DNA of 39,471 nucleotides from Blastocatellia bacterium (GCA_016789725.1 JAEUQN010000050.1:1-39471); one strand, 5' to 3'. Numbered from the stretch's first letter, positions 7,538 through 15,449 are shown. Program-made: numbers and translations. The notes: generated by a model not told the origin, from the letters alone.

Positions 7538-8659
7538 CTAGGGTTGTAAGGGGCTTACTTGATTATCGTTGTCATTATTTGCCATTGCAGCAAGTCCCAC
7601 CGCTAATCCAGCAGCTCCTAGTAGAGCTCCCAAACCGCCGCCACCCATGCCGCCGCCTCCACCACCACCCATGCCGCCGCCCATGCCGCCGCCCATGCCG
7701 CCGCCAAATCCGCCGCCGGGAAAGCTGCCCATGATCGAATTTATCTCATTACCTGTATTTTCTATTTCAAGATAGAGATCATCCGGGCCATCTTGTAGAG
7801 GGGGGCTATACGGCCCATGTTGTTTATTGCTTTCTTCTGTGCTGTGCATGCTCTCCGTCTCCAGTTGCGAAATCTGAGTACGTGATTTGGTGGCAAGAAT
7901 TCGCTTGAGGGCGGCGTCGAAACCACTCTGATCCCCTCGCCGTGCAGCGGTTTCCAATGTGTCTACATCTGCCATATCAATGGTTCCACCCTTCCGGTTG
8001 ATCATTTCAGCCGCCCGGCGAATCTTGGCGAGTTTCTCATTGATTCTCTTGAGTTGATCGGGAGTTGGTTGGCATGCGCACCCAGATTGCGGCAATGGCA
8101 TTGGCGTAACCCCTGCGGGAGTTTTGACATTGGCGAGTGTGCTGCTGGTTTCGACGCGCGCCTTACCTGTGGTGACATCCACTGTCAAGACGACGGCGTC
8201 CTTGCCATTGGTGACAATGGGGCCATCGGCGGTGACGATCTTCACCACGATCCCCGCCGGAGCCACGATGGTTGCACTGCCTGCGCGCAATTGTCCGCCG
8301 AGCGTCGTGCCTTCCAGCGCCAAGGTGAAATCGCTGGCGCTACTCAGTTCCACTTGTCCCATTGCACCGAAACTGAGCGTTGCCGAGCTGTTCTCTGCGG
8401 TTTTCACACCGCCGCCACTGAACACGGTCGCGCCCGTCGGAGCCGTATTGCCATTGAGTGTGACGCTCCCCTGCGCGGAAAGATGCGCGGCAGACGGCAA
8501 GCGGAGCGCTTTCACCGTGCTTGCCCCGGTGACGTAATTTTGTAGTTTGGACACAACCTGCGTTAGCGGTGTGCCCGTAACGAAGCCCTGACAGAGCACC
8601 AAGGCCACAACGACAGTCGAAGCTGTCACCCGTTTCAGGTGAGAAGTCTTCCAGTTCAT
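7538..8659 (-). CDS. Exported FecR-domain protein 3, Gly/Met-rich C-terminus
   Basis: 373 residues from ATG 8659. That start is supported by GGAGGT 5 nt upstream and alignment to the paralogs; the open frame upstream to 8743 is leader. A signal segment (about 10-30) is followed by GTPLTQVVSKL and the FecR beta domain (about 58-175; GATVFSGGGVKT, ATLSFGAMG, GGQLRAGSATI). A CAC motif opens a charged helical region (about 195-300). The C-terminal part is a repetitive GGGMGGGMGGG tract (about 325-350, encoded at 7630-7720), then a hydrophobic LLGAAGLAVGLAAM segment, an Asn/Asp run and the terminal VSPLQP. The ending resembles paralog 1 (Asn run, LSPIR) although the middle regions differ. Exported surface or envelope protein; function unknown. 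Confidence 0.82.
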   Translation of the reverse strand: MNWKTSHLKRVTASTVVVALVLCQGFVTGTPLTQVVSKLQNYVTGASTVKALRLPSAAHLSAQGSVTLNGNTAPTGATVFSGGGVKTAENSSATLSFGAMGQVELSSASDFTLALEGTTLGGQLRAGSATIVAPAGIVVKIVTADGPIVTNGKDAVVLTVDVTTGKARVETSSTLANVKTPAGVTPMPLPQSGCACQPTPDQLKRINEKLAKIRRAAEMINRKGGTIDMADVDTLETAARRGDQSGFDAALKRILATKSRTQISQLETESMHSTEESNKQHGPYSPPLQDGPDDLYLEIENTGNEINSIMGSFPGGGFGGGMGGGMGGGMGGGGGGGMGGGGLGALLGAAGLAVGLAAMANNDNDNQVSPLQP

Positions 8660-8891
8660 GAGGTACCTCCAAAAGAAAAATTGGTTGTTTTGAGGGCCTG
8701 TGTCCGGCTGGGGAGTTTTCTTCATCCTGGGTGAGGAAGTCACTGACCCAAAGAGGGCGAAACAGGCAATAAAGACTTGCGTAATTGTGGTGGAAATTCA
8801 CACAGGTCATTCGCGTAATTCAGGGGCGGTGAGGCGAACAAAAAGGAGATATGTGAAGGGTATCTATTTTCTGAAGTCGCGTCGGGGCGGG
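8660..8891 (-). promoter_or_regulatory. Conserved 5' leader of FecR gene 3
   Basis: About 226 nt, third copy of the FecR leader. Plus-strand reading retains GGGGCGGTGAGGCGAACAAA near 8822-8841. The GAGGTACCTCCAAAAGAAAA block next to the start matches FecR 2. The central part is the most diverged of the three copies. Confidence 0.55.
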
Positions 8892-8920
8892 ATTATTCCC
8901 AACTTGCGTCAAATGCGCAA
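8892..8920 (-). promoter_or_regulatory. Promoter of FecR gene 3
   Basis: Minus strand -35 TTGCGC (8920-8915), 17-nt spacer, -10 AATAAT (8897-8892). It is followed by the same AATAATCCCGCCCCGACGC-type sequence as FecR 1. It lies 65 nt downstream of the Uma2 gene end on the same strand. Confidence 0.6.
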
Positions 8921-8984
8921 GCTGAAACGTGTAGTTAAGGAGAGATTTTGCCGCGTTGTCCGCTGTCGCCGCCGTGTGGCGCGG

Positions 8985-9593
8985 TTATTCCAGCGGTCGT
9001 AACCTGGGTTTGATTTCCTGGAAGGTGACGCTTTCGTACAATTCCCGCAGCGTAATCTCACACCGGACCGACACCAGTTGCACCACCTCATCCAGTTGGG
9101 TGTATTCGCGCTGGTTCCAGACGCGTTCATCCTGTTTGATGTAGTGCGTCACGTGCGGGAGTTCCTGCGCAATCAGCAGATATTCGCAAAAGCTGGGAAT
9201 GGATTTGTAGTGCGAAAACTTGAGGCCGCGATCATAGGCTTCTGTAGACTTTGAAAGAATCTCAATGACCAGCGATGAGTTCGTCAGCACATCCACGCCC
9301 CCGATTTTCTCAAACTGCGCTTGCTTGCAAGATGCAGACGTGTCGCCATACCTGTAAGGCGGCAGGCTTGGAACTTTGAGCCGCGTATTCGCCAGAAAAA
9401 TTCTACATCCCCCTTCTTTGAGTCGCCTCCCAAGATAGATTGCAAGATTGGCTTCTATTTCACCGTGTTCTTCACTTGCCCCGCTCATATCAAAGATTTC
9501 GCCATCCCAATATTCCAGGCGTTCCTCAGATTGGCGATCCATTTCCAGATATTCTTCCAACGTGTATTTGTGTTTTGGTTGTGCGGACATCAT
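8985..9593 (-). CDS. Uma2 family (DUF820) restriction-endonuclease-like protein
   Basis: 202 residues. The Uma2 family has the PD-(D/E)XK nuclease fold and is found in many copies in cyanobacteria and acidobacteria; its physiological role is unsettled. Family landmarks visible: YTLEEYLEMD near the N-terminus, ERLEYWDGEIF, the central Asp in YRYGD (about residue 84), and VIEILSKSTEAYDRGLKFSHY (about 108-129) with the E...K pair. The usual YPD before the central acid reads YGD here, so the Pro is lost but the Asp is kept. Two adjacent ATGs (9593, 9590) could serve as start. The zinc-ribbon gene ends 35 nt upstream on the same strand, so it may share the M20 transcript. Confidence 0.82.
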   Translation of the reverse strand: MMSAQPKHKYTLEEYLEMDRQSEERLEYWDGEIFDMSGASEEHGEIEANLAIYLGRRLKEGGCRIFLANTRLKVPSLPPYRYGDTSASCKQAQFEKIGGVDVLTNSSLVIEILSKSTEAYDRGLKFSHYKSIPSFCEYLLIAQELPHVTHYIKQDERVWNQREYTQLDEVVQLVSVRCEITLRELYESVTFQEIKPRLRPLE

Positions 9594-9628
9594 TCACTTC
9601 GTGCGGACGAGCTTAGCAACGATGGATG

Positions 9629-9823
9629 CTAATGACAACGATAACGGCGGCGCGGGCGTGGCGCTGGTGTCGCGGCTATGGCAGCGGATTGCGCCGAGGC
9701 TTCGACTTCACGGCACCATTTGCGACACGTGATGCAATACACCATCGTTTCGGCGGTGACGCCTGTGATGACGACGGCGCATTGTGGGCAATGAACGGTG
9801 ATCGGCTCAGGCTGTTTCGTCAT
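9629..9823 (-). CDS. Small zinc-ribbon protein coupled to the M20 hydrolase
   Basis: 64 residues. Two CxxC pairs (CPQC at about 12-15, CITC at about 30-33) predict a zinc ribbon. The C-terminus is Ala/Pro/Arg-rich and ends RRRYRCH. The start ATG overlaps the stop of the M20 gene as ATGA, the arrangement of translational coupling, which is the main argument that this short ORF is real. No specific family is recognised; a nucleic-acid or protein-binding role is only a guess. Confidence 0.65.
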   Translation of the reverse strand: MTKQPEPITVHCPQCAVVITGVTAETMVYCITCRKWCREVEASAQSAAIAATPAPRPRRRYRCH

Positions 9824-11418
9824 TTGTTTTCGCGCACCGTTGGGTACTTGATGCCGAGCTGTTCCAGGTAAGTTTTGTACTTCGCCGGATCGTAATAAAA
9901 CTTCTTCATTTCCGGCACAAACTTTTCCATCTTTTCCTTGTTGAGTTCAATCGCTGGCTTATCATTCGGGCCGATCAACGGCTGATACTTGATCTCTTTC
10001 GTTTGCACGTCATTGAAGTACGTCCACGCCTGTTTGATGAGTTCAGGGCTGAGCAGAAAATCCAGCGCGGTCATCGCTTGCACCTTCGCGCCCGCCAGCG
10101 AACCTTTGTGCGCAATGGGCGTCGCCATCGCAATCGCGTTTTCCCAACTGTGACCGGGCAGTCCGGGAATGTTCGCCGGATAGCGTAAGTACGTCATCGG
10201 CACCACCCACGAAATGTCGCCGACATCGTCGGAGCCGCCACCTTGTGGCTCGCGCGGCGCTTCGAGCTTGCGGACTTCTGTTTTCAAGCCTTCGACTTTG
10301 GATTTGATTTCCTTTTGCAGGGCCTTGGCAAGCGTTTGGTCGTTGTCGTCCCACGTTGGCATGCCGACGGTTTCGATGTTTTTCTGCTGCACTTCCGCAA
10401 CCGTTTTGTTGAAGTGATTCGGCCACGCGGAGCCGACGACGCGCCAATCTACCGTTGTATCGGTCATCATTGCGGCGGCCTGCGCCATCTTGTTGCCAAG
10501 ATCAAATAGCTCGCGGATTTTTGGATACTCCAATTCGCGGAAGTAATACCAGACGCTCGCTTCGGACGGCACAACATTCGGCTGATCGCCGCCGTTAGAA
10601 ACGATGTAATGCGACCGCTGATTCAGGCGCAAATGTTCGCGCCGAAAGTTCCAGCCAATATTCATCAATTCAACCGCGTCCAGTGCGCTGCGACCTGCCC
10701 AGGGTGCTCCGGCAGAATGCGCCGCTTTGCCGTGAAAGTAATATTGCACCGAAACCAAACCGCTGTTGCTGACGGGTTGACCATAATTCGTCCCGAAATC
10801 ATTGCTGACGTGGCAGCCGAGCATAATGTCTAAATCTTTAAATAATCCTTCGCGTACAAAAAACGCTTTCGTTGCCACAAGCTCTTCGGCCACGCCGGGG
10901 TAAATGCGGATTGTGCCGGGCAGTTTGTTTTTCTCCATCAATTTTTTCAGCGCCAACGCCGCGACCGTGTTCACTGCCATCCCGGAATTATGACCTTCGC
11001 CGTGACCGGGCGCGTCCTTGAGGATCGGATCGTGATACGCCACGCCGGGCTTTTGCGAGGCGCGCGGAATGCAATCAATGTCCGTGATGAAGCCGATCAC
11101 AGGCTTGCCCGAACCATAAGTCGCGGTCCACGCGGTCGGCATTCCGGCGACGCCGCGTTCAATTTTGAAGCCATTTTTTTCAAGGATGCCAGTGATGTAT
11201 TTGCTGGTTTCGTATTCCTGAAATCCCAGTTCGGCAAAGCTGAAAATGCTGTCTACCATTTCCTGTGTGAGCTTTTGCATTTTCTCGACCTCGACGACCG
11301 CTTCACGCTTCAGCGCATTCAGATCGGTGTCGGGCGCTTTGGCTTTGTTGACGAGCGGTTGCGCGGTGGCAGGCAGTACGATTGAAACGGCGAGCAGAAA
11401 CAGCGCGAGTTTTTTCAT
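9820..11418 (-). CDS. Exported M20 family amidohydrolase, AbgB-like
   Basis: 532 residues from ATG 11418, which has AGGAGG 7 nt upstream; the open frame extends further but without support. A signal peptide is evident (MKKLALFLLAVSIVLPATAQ). The rest is a metal-dependent M20D amidohydrolase of the AbgB / p-aminobenzoyl-glutamate hydrolase subunit B type. Visible motifs are FAELGFQEYETS, GHGEGHNSG (metal His), AEELVATKAF, CHVSNDFG, HGKAAHSAGAPWAGRSALDA and GGGSDDVGDISWVVP. Known AbgB proteins are cytoplasmic and work with AbgA; here no AbgA is adjacent and the protein is exported, so the true substrate (an N-acyl amino acid or peptide) is open. Followed with 4-bp overlap by a zinc-ribbon gene. 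Confidence 0.85.
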   Translation of the reverse strand: MKKLALFLLAVSIVLPATAQPLVNKAKAPDTDLNALKREAVVEVEKMQKLTQEMVDSIFSFAELGFQEYETSKYITGILEKNGFKIERGVAGMPTAWTATYGSGKPVIGFITDIDCIPRASQKPGVAYHDPILKDAPGHGEGHNSGMAVNTVAALALKKLMEKNKLPGTIRIYPGVAEELVATKAFFVREGLFKDLDIMLGCHVSNDFGTNYGQPVSNSGLVSVQYYFHGKAAHSAGAPWAGRSALDAVELMNIGWNFRREHLRLNQRSHYIVSNGGDQPNVVPSEASVWYYFRELEYPKIRELFDLGNKMAQAAAMMTDTTVDWRVVGSAWPNHFNKTVAEVQQKNIETVGMPTWDDNDQTLAKALQKEIKSKVEGLKTEVRKLEAPREPQGGGSDDVGDISWVVPMTYLRYPANIPGLPGHSWENAIAMATPIAHKGSLAGAKVQAMTALDFLLSPELIKQAWTYFNDVQTKEIKYQPLIGPNDKPAIELNKEKMEKFVPEMKKFYYDPAKYKTYLEQLGIKYPTVRENK

Positions 11419-11647
11419 GGCAAATCCTCCTGAGGGCGAAAGTTGGGTTCTTGTTTCAATAGTTGTGCGTCGAAGAAATAACAGAGAAGCTTCTCTCCCG
11501 CAAGCAATCGCCTTTGTTCTCGCCTGCTGCCAAACTGCTCGGCGTGATGCGCTCGACGACATGAGCTTTATGCTGCGCACAGGCGAAGTGCATATCCTGC
11601 TGGATATGGCGCTGAAGGCGAGTCGGAAATAATTATTGCTACATTCC
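11419..11647. other. Intergenic region upstream of the M20 gene
   Basis: No gene is supported. It holds the AGGAGG ribosome site of the M20 gene and a perfect 14-bp palindrome AGAGAAGCTTCTCT at 11483-11496 that could be an operator. A plus-strand open frame here (ending near 11632) reads like protein but has no recognisable match. Confidence 0.4.
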
Positions 11648-12139
11648 TCAACCTGACGATTCAATCAGACCAAGTTTGAGAATGGTTTCGATGGGCAGAA
11701 ACAGGTGCAGCGGGTCATCTACTAATTCCTCAAAACCGTATTGCAAATAAAACTTGCGCGCCCGCTCATTCAGCGCGTCCAGTACAACGGCATAGAGTCC
11801 GGTTTGTTCGGAAATGATGACGGCGCGGCGCAACACATCCAACAACAAAAATTCGCCGATTCCACGTCCTTGCTGATTCACGTCTACGGCTAACCGCGCG
11901 AGCAATAATGCAGGGTTCCTGCCTTGCTGATTTTGGCGGGCAAGTGCTCGAATTTCAGTGTCGTCACGAGTGTGGTGTGATAGCCGAGAATCTGCGCGGC
12001 AGTTTCATCTTCGACCGCGACCGAAGTGCGCGAGATGCGTTCCTTGTCGGGCGAACTGACGCAAAAACACATTCAGCGATTCTTCGCCGCAATCAAAGGA
12101 TTGGCGCTGATGATGAGAAGCGAGCGGGACAATAATCAA
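11648..12139 (-). pseudogene. TacT-type GNAT toxin, broken by two frameshifts
   Basis: Three reading frames together spell a GNAT acetyltransferase of the TacT toxin family. The first part, from TTG 12139, reads SFDCGEESLNVFLRQFARQ. The frame then shifts near 12050 to DKERISRTSVAVEDE...ILGYHTT. A second shift near 11910 leads to PALLLARLAVDVNQQGRGIGE, with the acetyl-CoA loop QQGRGIG and the C-terminal ARKFYLQYGFEEL. Each segment matches its family position in the right order. The TTG start overlaps the antitoxin stop, as in intact tacAT operons. TacT toxins acetylate aminoacyl-tRNA. Either the gene has decayed or the assembly has two indels here. Confidence 0.75.
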
Positions 12140-12345
12140 GGCTTTTTCGCAGTCAGTTTTTTGAAGCGGGCTGCCGCACGTTTCAGCTTGCGATTCGGTT
12201 CCGGCGGCGACTGCAAGGCGTCCAGCACAATCTGGCTGTCACGTGACGAAAGCTGAATTTCCGGCGTGAATTGTGCGGTCGTCGACCGTCGCGGCTCCGA
12301 CCGTGCGACAGATGCTTTCGTTTTTTTGATTGTTATCGTAGCCAT
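12136..12345 (-). CDS. TacA-like (DUF1778) antitoxin, shortened
   Basis: 69 residues from ATG 12345. The C-terminal half (LSSRDSQIVLDALQSPPEPN, then KLKRAAARFKKL) is the typical toxin-binding end of DUF1778 antitoxins. The ribbon-helix-helix DNA-binding part normally before it is missing or unrecognisable. The protein is about 20-25 residues shorter than usual, consistent with an internal deletion after residue ~22. It is coupled to the broken toxin gene. DNA-binding autoregulation is therefore probably lost. Whether the protein is still made is unknown. Confidence 0.6.
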   Translation of the reverse strand: MATITIKKTKASVARSEPRRSTTAQFTPEIQLSSRDSQIVLDALQSPPEPNRKLKRAAARFKKLTAKKP

Positions 12346-12383
12346 CACTTGCACTATAGCATAGCCGCTGCGATCTTGGCAGC

Positions 12384-12411
12384 TTGCTCAAGCATAAGCG
12401 CGTGCTACAAT
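12384..12411 (+). promoter_or_regulatory. Putative promoter of the SpoIIE-type phosphatase gene
   Basis: TTGCTC (12384-12389), 16-nt spacer, TACAAT (12406-12411). The in-frame ATG at 12410 overlaps the -10 box, which supports using the downstream start at 12455. Confidence 0.4.
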
Positions 12412-12454
12412 GCGCCTCAGCCAACAGCGGTACACGTCCAACAGGAGACATTCA

Positions 12455-15139
12455 ATGCGGGGAACGCTACGCGATCAGTTCCGAGACAAGCATCCGTTTT
12501 TCTGGGTGGTCGTGATTGCTGCGGTCTACGGCGTTTGTTTGTACGCCTTCGTTGTGACGATGCACGTCAAATATGCGGCACTGGCGCGGGATGGCTACGA
12601 TTGGGACAATGAATTTCGCATCACGCGGATTTACCCGAATGGGCCAGCCGAGGGGAAACTTCAGGTCGGCGACAAAATCCTGAAAATTGATGACCAGTCT
12701 GTGATCGGTGGCGCGCTTTGGGTGACAATAGTGCATGCTCCGCTGAACACGGAATACATTCTGGAAGTGGAGCGCAACGGAGCGACACAGCAAGTCCCTT
12801 TACGTTTCGTCCTTCATCGCAAACCGGAAGACCTCATCTCGACTTCGTGGCAGATCATGCTTTCCAGAGGCTTTCTTAGCCTCCCCTATCTGATACTCGG
12901 AATTCTGGTCGGCTTACTGAAGCCCGCGAATGCCAGCGCGCGGCTGTTATCCATTGGCTTTATGCTGGTAGGAGTCTCCGCTTTTATAGCAATTACGACG
13001 GACTTCATTTTTCCCGTACTGACGCCGACGGAGAAACTGATCACCAAAATTTTTTGGACGCTCGGTGGACAGTTCATTACCTTTGCCGTGATTTATCGGC
13101 TTTTCCTGCGCTTCCCACAAGAATTCCCGAAAAGCTGGTTCTGGAACACGCTGGGCTATTTATTATTCATCGGGGGCGCGGTCGTTTATGCTGGGGCATT
13201 TGCTTTCCTTTGGGCAATACAACTCTGGGGGCCGCTTTATGTCACTATTGCCGATTTCTATTTTACGCTGGCTGCGCTAGCAGGGGTTGCGGTGCTGGTT
13301 CGGAATTATCGCCTGGTCAAAGAGCCTCAGCAGCGGCAACGATTCAAGTGGTTGGTGCGAGGCGTGTTGCTTGGATCATTGCCAAGCACACTTTGGATAT
13401 TGGCAAAAGTTCTTGAGGTGCGAATTAGCCCGACGCCATCGCTGTTACAACGACTCGAACCCGGCATGACGGTGGCAACATCGCTGCTGGTCGTCTTGGT
13501 TCCGACTTCAATGGCGTACGCGATCCTGAAGCACCGCGTGCTGGACATCAACGTCGTCATTCGCCGCAGCCTGCGCTACCTGCTCGCCTCGCGCGGCTTC
13601 ATTCTAATTGAAGCCTTGCTTGCCTTCGCCGTCTTGAGTTTTATCTTTGCCGGGCGCATCGGCGCGGCATTGGATCGGTTGGGCAGCAATACGCGCACGC
13701 TGGTCACGATTCTCAGCACGGTGTTGATGGTACTGGGGCTGCAAACCGTCAATCGCAAGATTCGCCCGCTGATTGATCGCCGCTTCTTTCGGGAGGCATA
13801 CGATGCGCAGCAGATTTTGACGGAACTGACTTCCTCATTGCGCGCGACGACGAATGTGAATCAGGTGCTGGAACTCACCAGCGCGAAGATTCAGCAGGCG
13901 TTGTATGCGGCGAACGTGACGATCTTTTTGCGCAACGGCCAACGTGATTTTCAGAGCGCCGTGTCGAGCGATTATGATGAACGCGAAAAGTCGTCGCGGA
14001 CAATGAAGCGCGATCTGCATTTGCCGGATGAAGCGTTTGTGGTGCAGCGCGTTCAGGATTCATCACAACCCGCCGAGATTGATTGGGACGATCCGTATTC
14101 GCCCGTTGCTACGCAATTGGCGGCAATGGCGAATGGCGATGCGGCGGCGCAGCAGGAATTCGACACGCTGCGAATATTGAAAACGAATCTGGTGTTGCCG
14201 CTCGCCGCAAAAAACGAATTGCTCGGCGTGTTGGCATTGGGGCCGCGCGCGGGGGATTTGCCGTACTCGCGCGAAGACAAGCGGATGCTGATGAACGTCG
14301 CGGGGCAAACGGCAATGGCGCTGGAAAACTCGCGGCTTGTCGAAGGTCTGATCGAAGAAGCGCGTCGCCGCGAAGAGATCGAAACCGAGAACGAAGCCCG
14401 CGCCAAAGAATTGGAAGATGCGCGCCGCTTACAGCTCTCAATGTTGCCCAAAGGCAATGTGAAATTAGGGAGCATTGAGATCACCGGCACGATGCGCACC
14501 GCAACCGAAGTGGGCGGCGATTATTACGATTTTCTGCCGCTGCCGGATGGCCGTTACTGCATCGTGATTGGCGATGCGACGGGACACGGGATGAGCGCAG
14601 GCTTGATTGTCGGGATGGTAAAGATGGGATTGGCGAGCCGTTTGCAAGCGCAGCCCCAAATACAAACGACGCTACAACCCATGATCGAAGATTTGAACAC
14701 CGCGCTGAAACAATCGCTTGCGCATCGCGGCGTCGGGATGTGTTTGGGCGCGACGATCATTGATCCCGTCACGTTGCAGGTTGAAGTGTGCTCGAACGGA
14801 ATGCCATTCCCGTATCACTTCACGAATGGTGCATTGCACGCGATTGAGTTGAAAGCGCAGCCGCTCGGCTTTCTCAAACGAGTGAACGTGCCAACGGCAA
14901 CATTGCAATTGCAGCCGGGCGAGGCGCTGATTTGGGTAAGCGATGGTTTTGAAGAGCGAATGAATGCGCGCCATGAAGAATGGGGTGCGCAACAAGTAGC
15001 CACCGCGTTAGCAGAAATTTGCCAGCGCGAAGCATCGGGCGAAGCGATGGCGCGCGAGTTGATGGCGGCGTGTGATCGTGCGTCGGACGGACGCAGCAAC
15101 GATGACGATATGACGATTGTCGTAGTGAAGGCAGTCTAA
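12455..15139 (+). CDS. PDZ-membrane-GAF-SpoIIE (PP2C) serine phosphatase
   Basis: 894 residues from ATG 12455 (AGGAG 8 nt upstream). Order of parts: a first transmembrane helix (about 12-35), a PDZ-like domain (about 50-125; RIYPNGPAEGKLQVGDKILKI), about eight further membrane helices (130-430), a GAF domain (about 470-640), a charged coiled coil (about 640-675; RRREEIETENEAR), and a C-terminal PP2C/SpoIIE phosphatase domain (about 675-894). The metal-binding acids are visible in EVGGDYYDF, IGDATGHG, WVSDGFEE and NDDDMTIVVVK. Such proteins usually act as anti-anti-sigma phosphatases in RsbU-like partner switching, sensing a signal through the membrane/GAF part. No RsbV/RsbW homologue is in the window. 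Family and topology are firm; the target is unknown. Confidence 0.9.
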   Translation: MRGTLRDQFRDKHPFFWVVVIAAVYGVCLYAFVVTMHVKYAALARDGYDWDNEFRITRIYPNGPAEGKLQVGDKILKIDDQSVIGGALWVTIVHAPLNTEYILEVERNGATQQVPLRFVLHRKPEDLISTSWQIMLSRGFLSLPYLILGILVGLLKPANASARLLSIGFMLVGVSAFIAITTDFIFPVLTPTEKLITKIFWTLGGQFITFAVIYRLFLRFPQEFPKSWFWNTLGYLLFIGGAVVYAGAFAFLWAIQLWGPLYVTIADFYFTLAALAGVAVLVRNYRLVKEPQQRQRFKWLVRGVLLGSLPSTLWILAKVLEVRISPTPSLLQRLEPGMTVATSLLVVLVPTSMAYAILKHRVLDINVVIRRSLRYLLASRGFILIEALLAFAVLSFIFAGRIGAALDRLGSNTRTLVTILSTVLMVLGLQTVNRKIRPLIDRRFFREAYDAQQILTELTSSLRATTNVNQVLELTSAKIQQALYAANVTIFLRNGQRDFQSAVSSDYDEREKSSRTMKRDLHLPDEAFVVQRVQDSSQPAEIDWDDPYSPVATQLAAMANGDAAAQQEFDTLRILKTNLVLPLAAKNELLGVLALGPRAGDLPYSREDKRMLMNVAGQTAMALENSRLVEGLIEEARRREEIETENEARAKELEDARRLQLSMLPKGNVKLGSIEITGTMRTATEVGGDYYDFLPLPDGRYCIVIGDATGHGMSAGLIVGMVKMGLASRLQAQPQIQTTLQPMIEDLNTALKQSLAHRGVGMCLGATIIDPVTLQVEVCSNGMPFPYHFTNGALHAIELKAQPLGFLKRVNVPTATLQLQPGEALIWVSDGFEERMNARHEEWGAQQVATALAEICQREASGEAMARELMAACDRASDGRSNDDDMTIVVVKAV

Positions 15140-15267
15140 TTCACGAAGCCACACGAAGATTCACGAAGAAAAGAAAACACACAGGGTACGCAACACTTGG
15201 CTTCTTCAATTTCTCAGTCCTCACTTCGACCTTTCTTATTGGTGAATCTTCGTGTGGCTTCGTGGAA
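15140..15267. repeat. Long inverted repeat (CACGAAG-type hairpin), copy 2
   Basis: Left arm CACGAAGCCACACGAAG... (15142-15164) is a perfect 23-nt reverse complement of 15242-15264; imperfect pairing extends a few bases on both sides. The loop is 77 nt. It starts immediately after the phosphatase stop codon. The arm is nearly identical to that at 504-531, so both belong to one family. It ends just before a truncated gene remnant. Confidence 0.85.
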
Positions 15268-15296
15268 ATAAGTAATTCCGTGAAAAGGATCATAAT

Positions 15297-15449
15297 GAAA
15301 CAACGATCGTGGATCAATTGCAGAATTTCGTGGACCGCGTGCTGAGTGATCAACCACCTGCGATCACCTGTGAGGACGGCATTGCCGCGCTGCGGATTAG
15401 CCTGGCGGCGACGCAGTCGTTGCACGAACAACGTCCGATTTCACTTTAG
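15297..15449 (+). pseudogene. C-terminal remnant of a Gfo/Idh/MocA-type oxidoreductase
   Basis: About 50 codons in an open frame without a start codon. The sequence VDQLQNFVDRVLSDQPPAIT, then CEDGIAALRISLAATQSLHE is the usual C-terminal helix region of Gfo/Idh/MocA family dehydrogenases. An in-frame stop lies just upstream and the rest of the gene is absent. The break is next to the hairpin repeat, suggesting a deletion or insertion at that point. Recognition is by resemblance of a short segment. Confidence 0.6.

Noticed and set aside
7630..7720. Tandem repeat resembling a CRISPR or minisatellite
   Set aside because: It encodes the GGGMGGGM tract of FecR protein 3 in frame; repeats are short with no spacers.
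11246..11632. Plus-strand open frame ending in LLDMALKASRK
   Set aside because: Mostly antisense to the M20 gene; only the last 70 codons are intergenic, with no start, ribosome site or recognised match.
12410..12454. Upstream ATG start for the SpoIIE-type phosphatase
   Set aside because: This ATG overlaps the probable -10 box, lacks a ribosome site, and the ATG at 12455 has AGGAG at the right distance.
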